In this document: positions 6,465-6,572 of the stretch, piece by piece | How positions within the stretch are numbered: position 1 is the stretch's first letter | How the letters are laid out: each line of letters starts with the position of its first letter | Assembly (NCBI GenBank): GCA_013314865.1 | Contig: JABUEV010000141.1 | Span: 1-6,572 of the forward strand | DNA: 6,572 nucleotides | Source: Bacteroidales bacterium | GTDB lineage: Bacteria; Bacteroidota; Bacteroidia; Bacteroidales; VadinHA17 | Direction of reading: 5' to 3' | The notes under the pieces: generated by a model | Told to the model about the DNA's origin: nothing | The model's input: only the letters and a program-made list of their open reading frames with translations | Database searches by the model: none | Translations under genes and position numbers: made by a program

Positions 6465-6572
6465 TTAATCCGACTCATGCTTAAAGTCTTCAGGTTCAAT
6501 ATGTACTGTAGCAATAATACCGAAAAGAGTGAATATTTTGTTTTCAATTTCCGTGGCAATTTTATGTCCGAG
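6465..6572 (-). CDS. C-terminal end of a cation diffusion facilitator (CDF) family transporter, 5' part outside the window
   Basis: Reading the minus strand inward from the window edge gives 35 codons and a TAA stop. The peptide contains GHKIATEIENKI (2-13) and, after a short turn, ATVHIEPED (21-29). This matches the cytoplasmic dimerisation domain at the end of CDF efflux transporters, where a helix with H-x-I-x-x-x-I-E is followed by a strand ending in HxEP. These inner-membrane antiporters export Zn, Fe, Mn or Co ions; the metal cannot be told from this fragment. The gene is on the same strand as the ApbE-DUF2271 unit but separated from it by 224 bp, so a shared transcript is doubtful. The assignment rests on a short piece. 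Confidence 0.75.
   Translation of the reverse strand, partial: LGHKIATEIENKIFTLFGIIATVHIEPEDFKHESD

Noticed and set aside
6324..6473. TTTAATCCGA occurring at 6324-6333 and 6464-6473
   Set aside because: A single 10-bp match with different flanks, one copy overlapping the CDF stop codon; probably chance.

Overview
The window is about 40% GC by eye and reads like chromosomal DNA of a Gram-negative, probably Bacteroidota, bacterium. This rests on the mix of protein families, the scarcity of Shine-Dalgarno sequences (only one start has a strong one), and a single match to the Bacteroidota -7 promoter consensus. The taxonomic call is moderate to low confidence. There are no rRNA or tRNA genes, insertion sequences, CRISPR arrays or phage genes.

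Layout. (1) Positions 2-1665, plus strand: the 3' part of an extended short-chain dehydrogenase (NAD-dependent epimerase/dehydratase family), overlapping by ATGA a complete classical short-chain dehydrogenase/reductase. (2) Positions 1718-3803, minus strand: an NfeD-family membrane serine protease followed by its usual partner, a slipin/stomatin-like SPFH protein. This pair converges on the dehydrogenase pair. (3) Positions 3804-4126: a gene-free stretch with several inverted repeats. (4) Positions 4127-6240, minus strand: a two-gene unit. The first gene encodes an exported fusion of a divergent ApbE (FAD:protein FMN transferase) domain to a DUF2271 domain. The second, 5 bp downstream, encodes a small PepSY-associated transmembrane protein with three conserved-looking histidines. 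(5) Positions 6465-6572, minus strand: the last 35 codons of a cation diffusion facilitator transporter, running off the window, then a 224-bp spacer before the fusion gene.

How the genes work together. NfeD and slipin form a known protease-scaffold module of membrane quality control; here the protease keeps its Ser-Lys dyad. The ApbE-DUF2271 / PepSY unit looks like an extracytoplasmic flavin- and possibly haem-based electron-transfer module. It is the most interesting part of the window. The flavin transferase domain and a domain carrying a flavinylation-like Thr-Ser-Ala-Thr motif sit in one polypeptide, and the transferase active site is altered at several normally conserved positions. The two dehydrogenases are probably co-translated and may act on a common lipid or sugar substrate, but the sequence does not show which.
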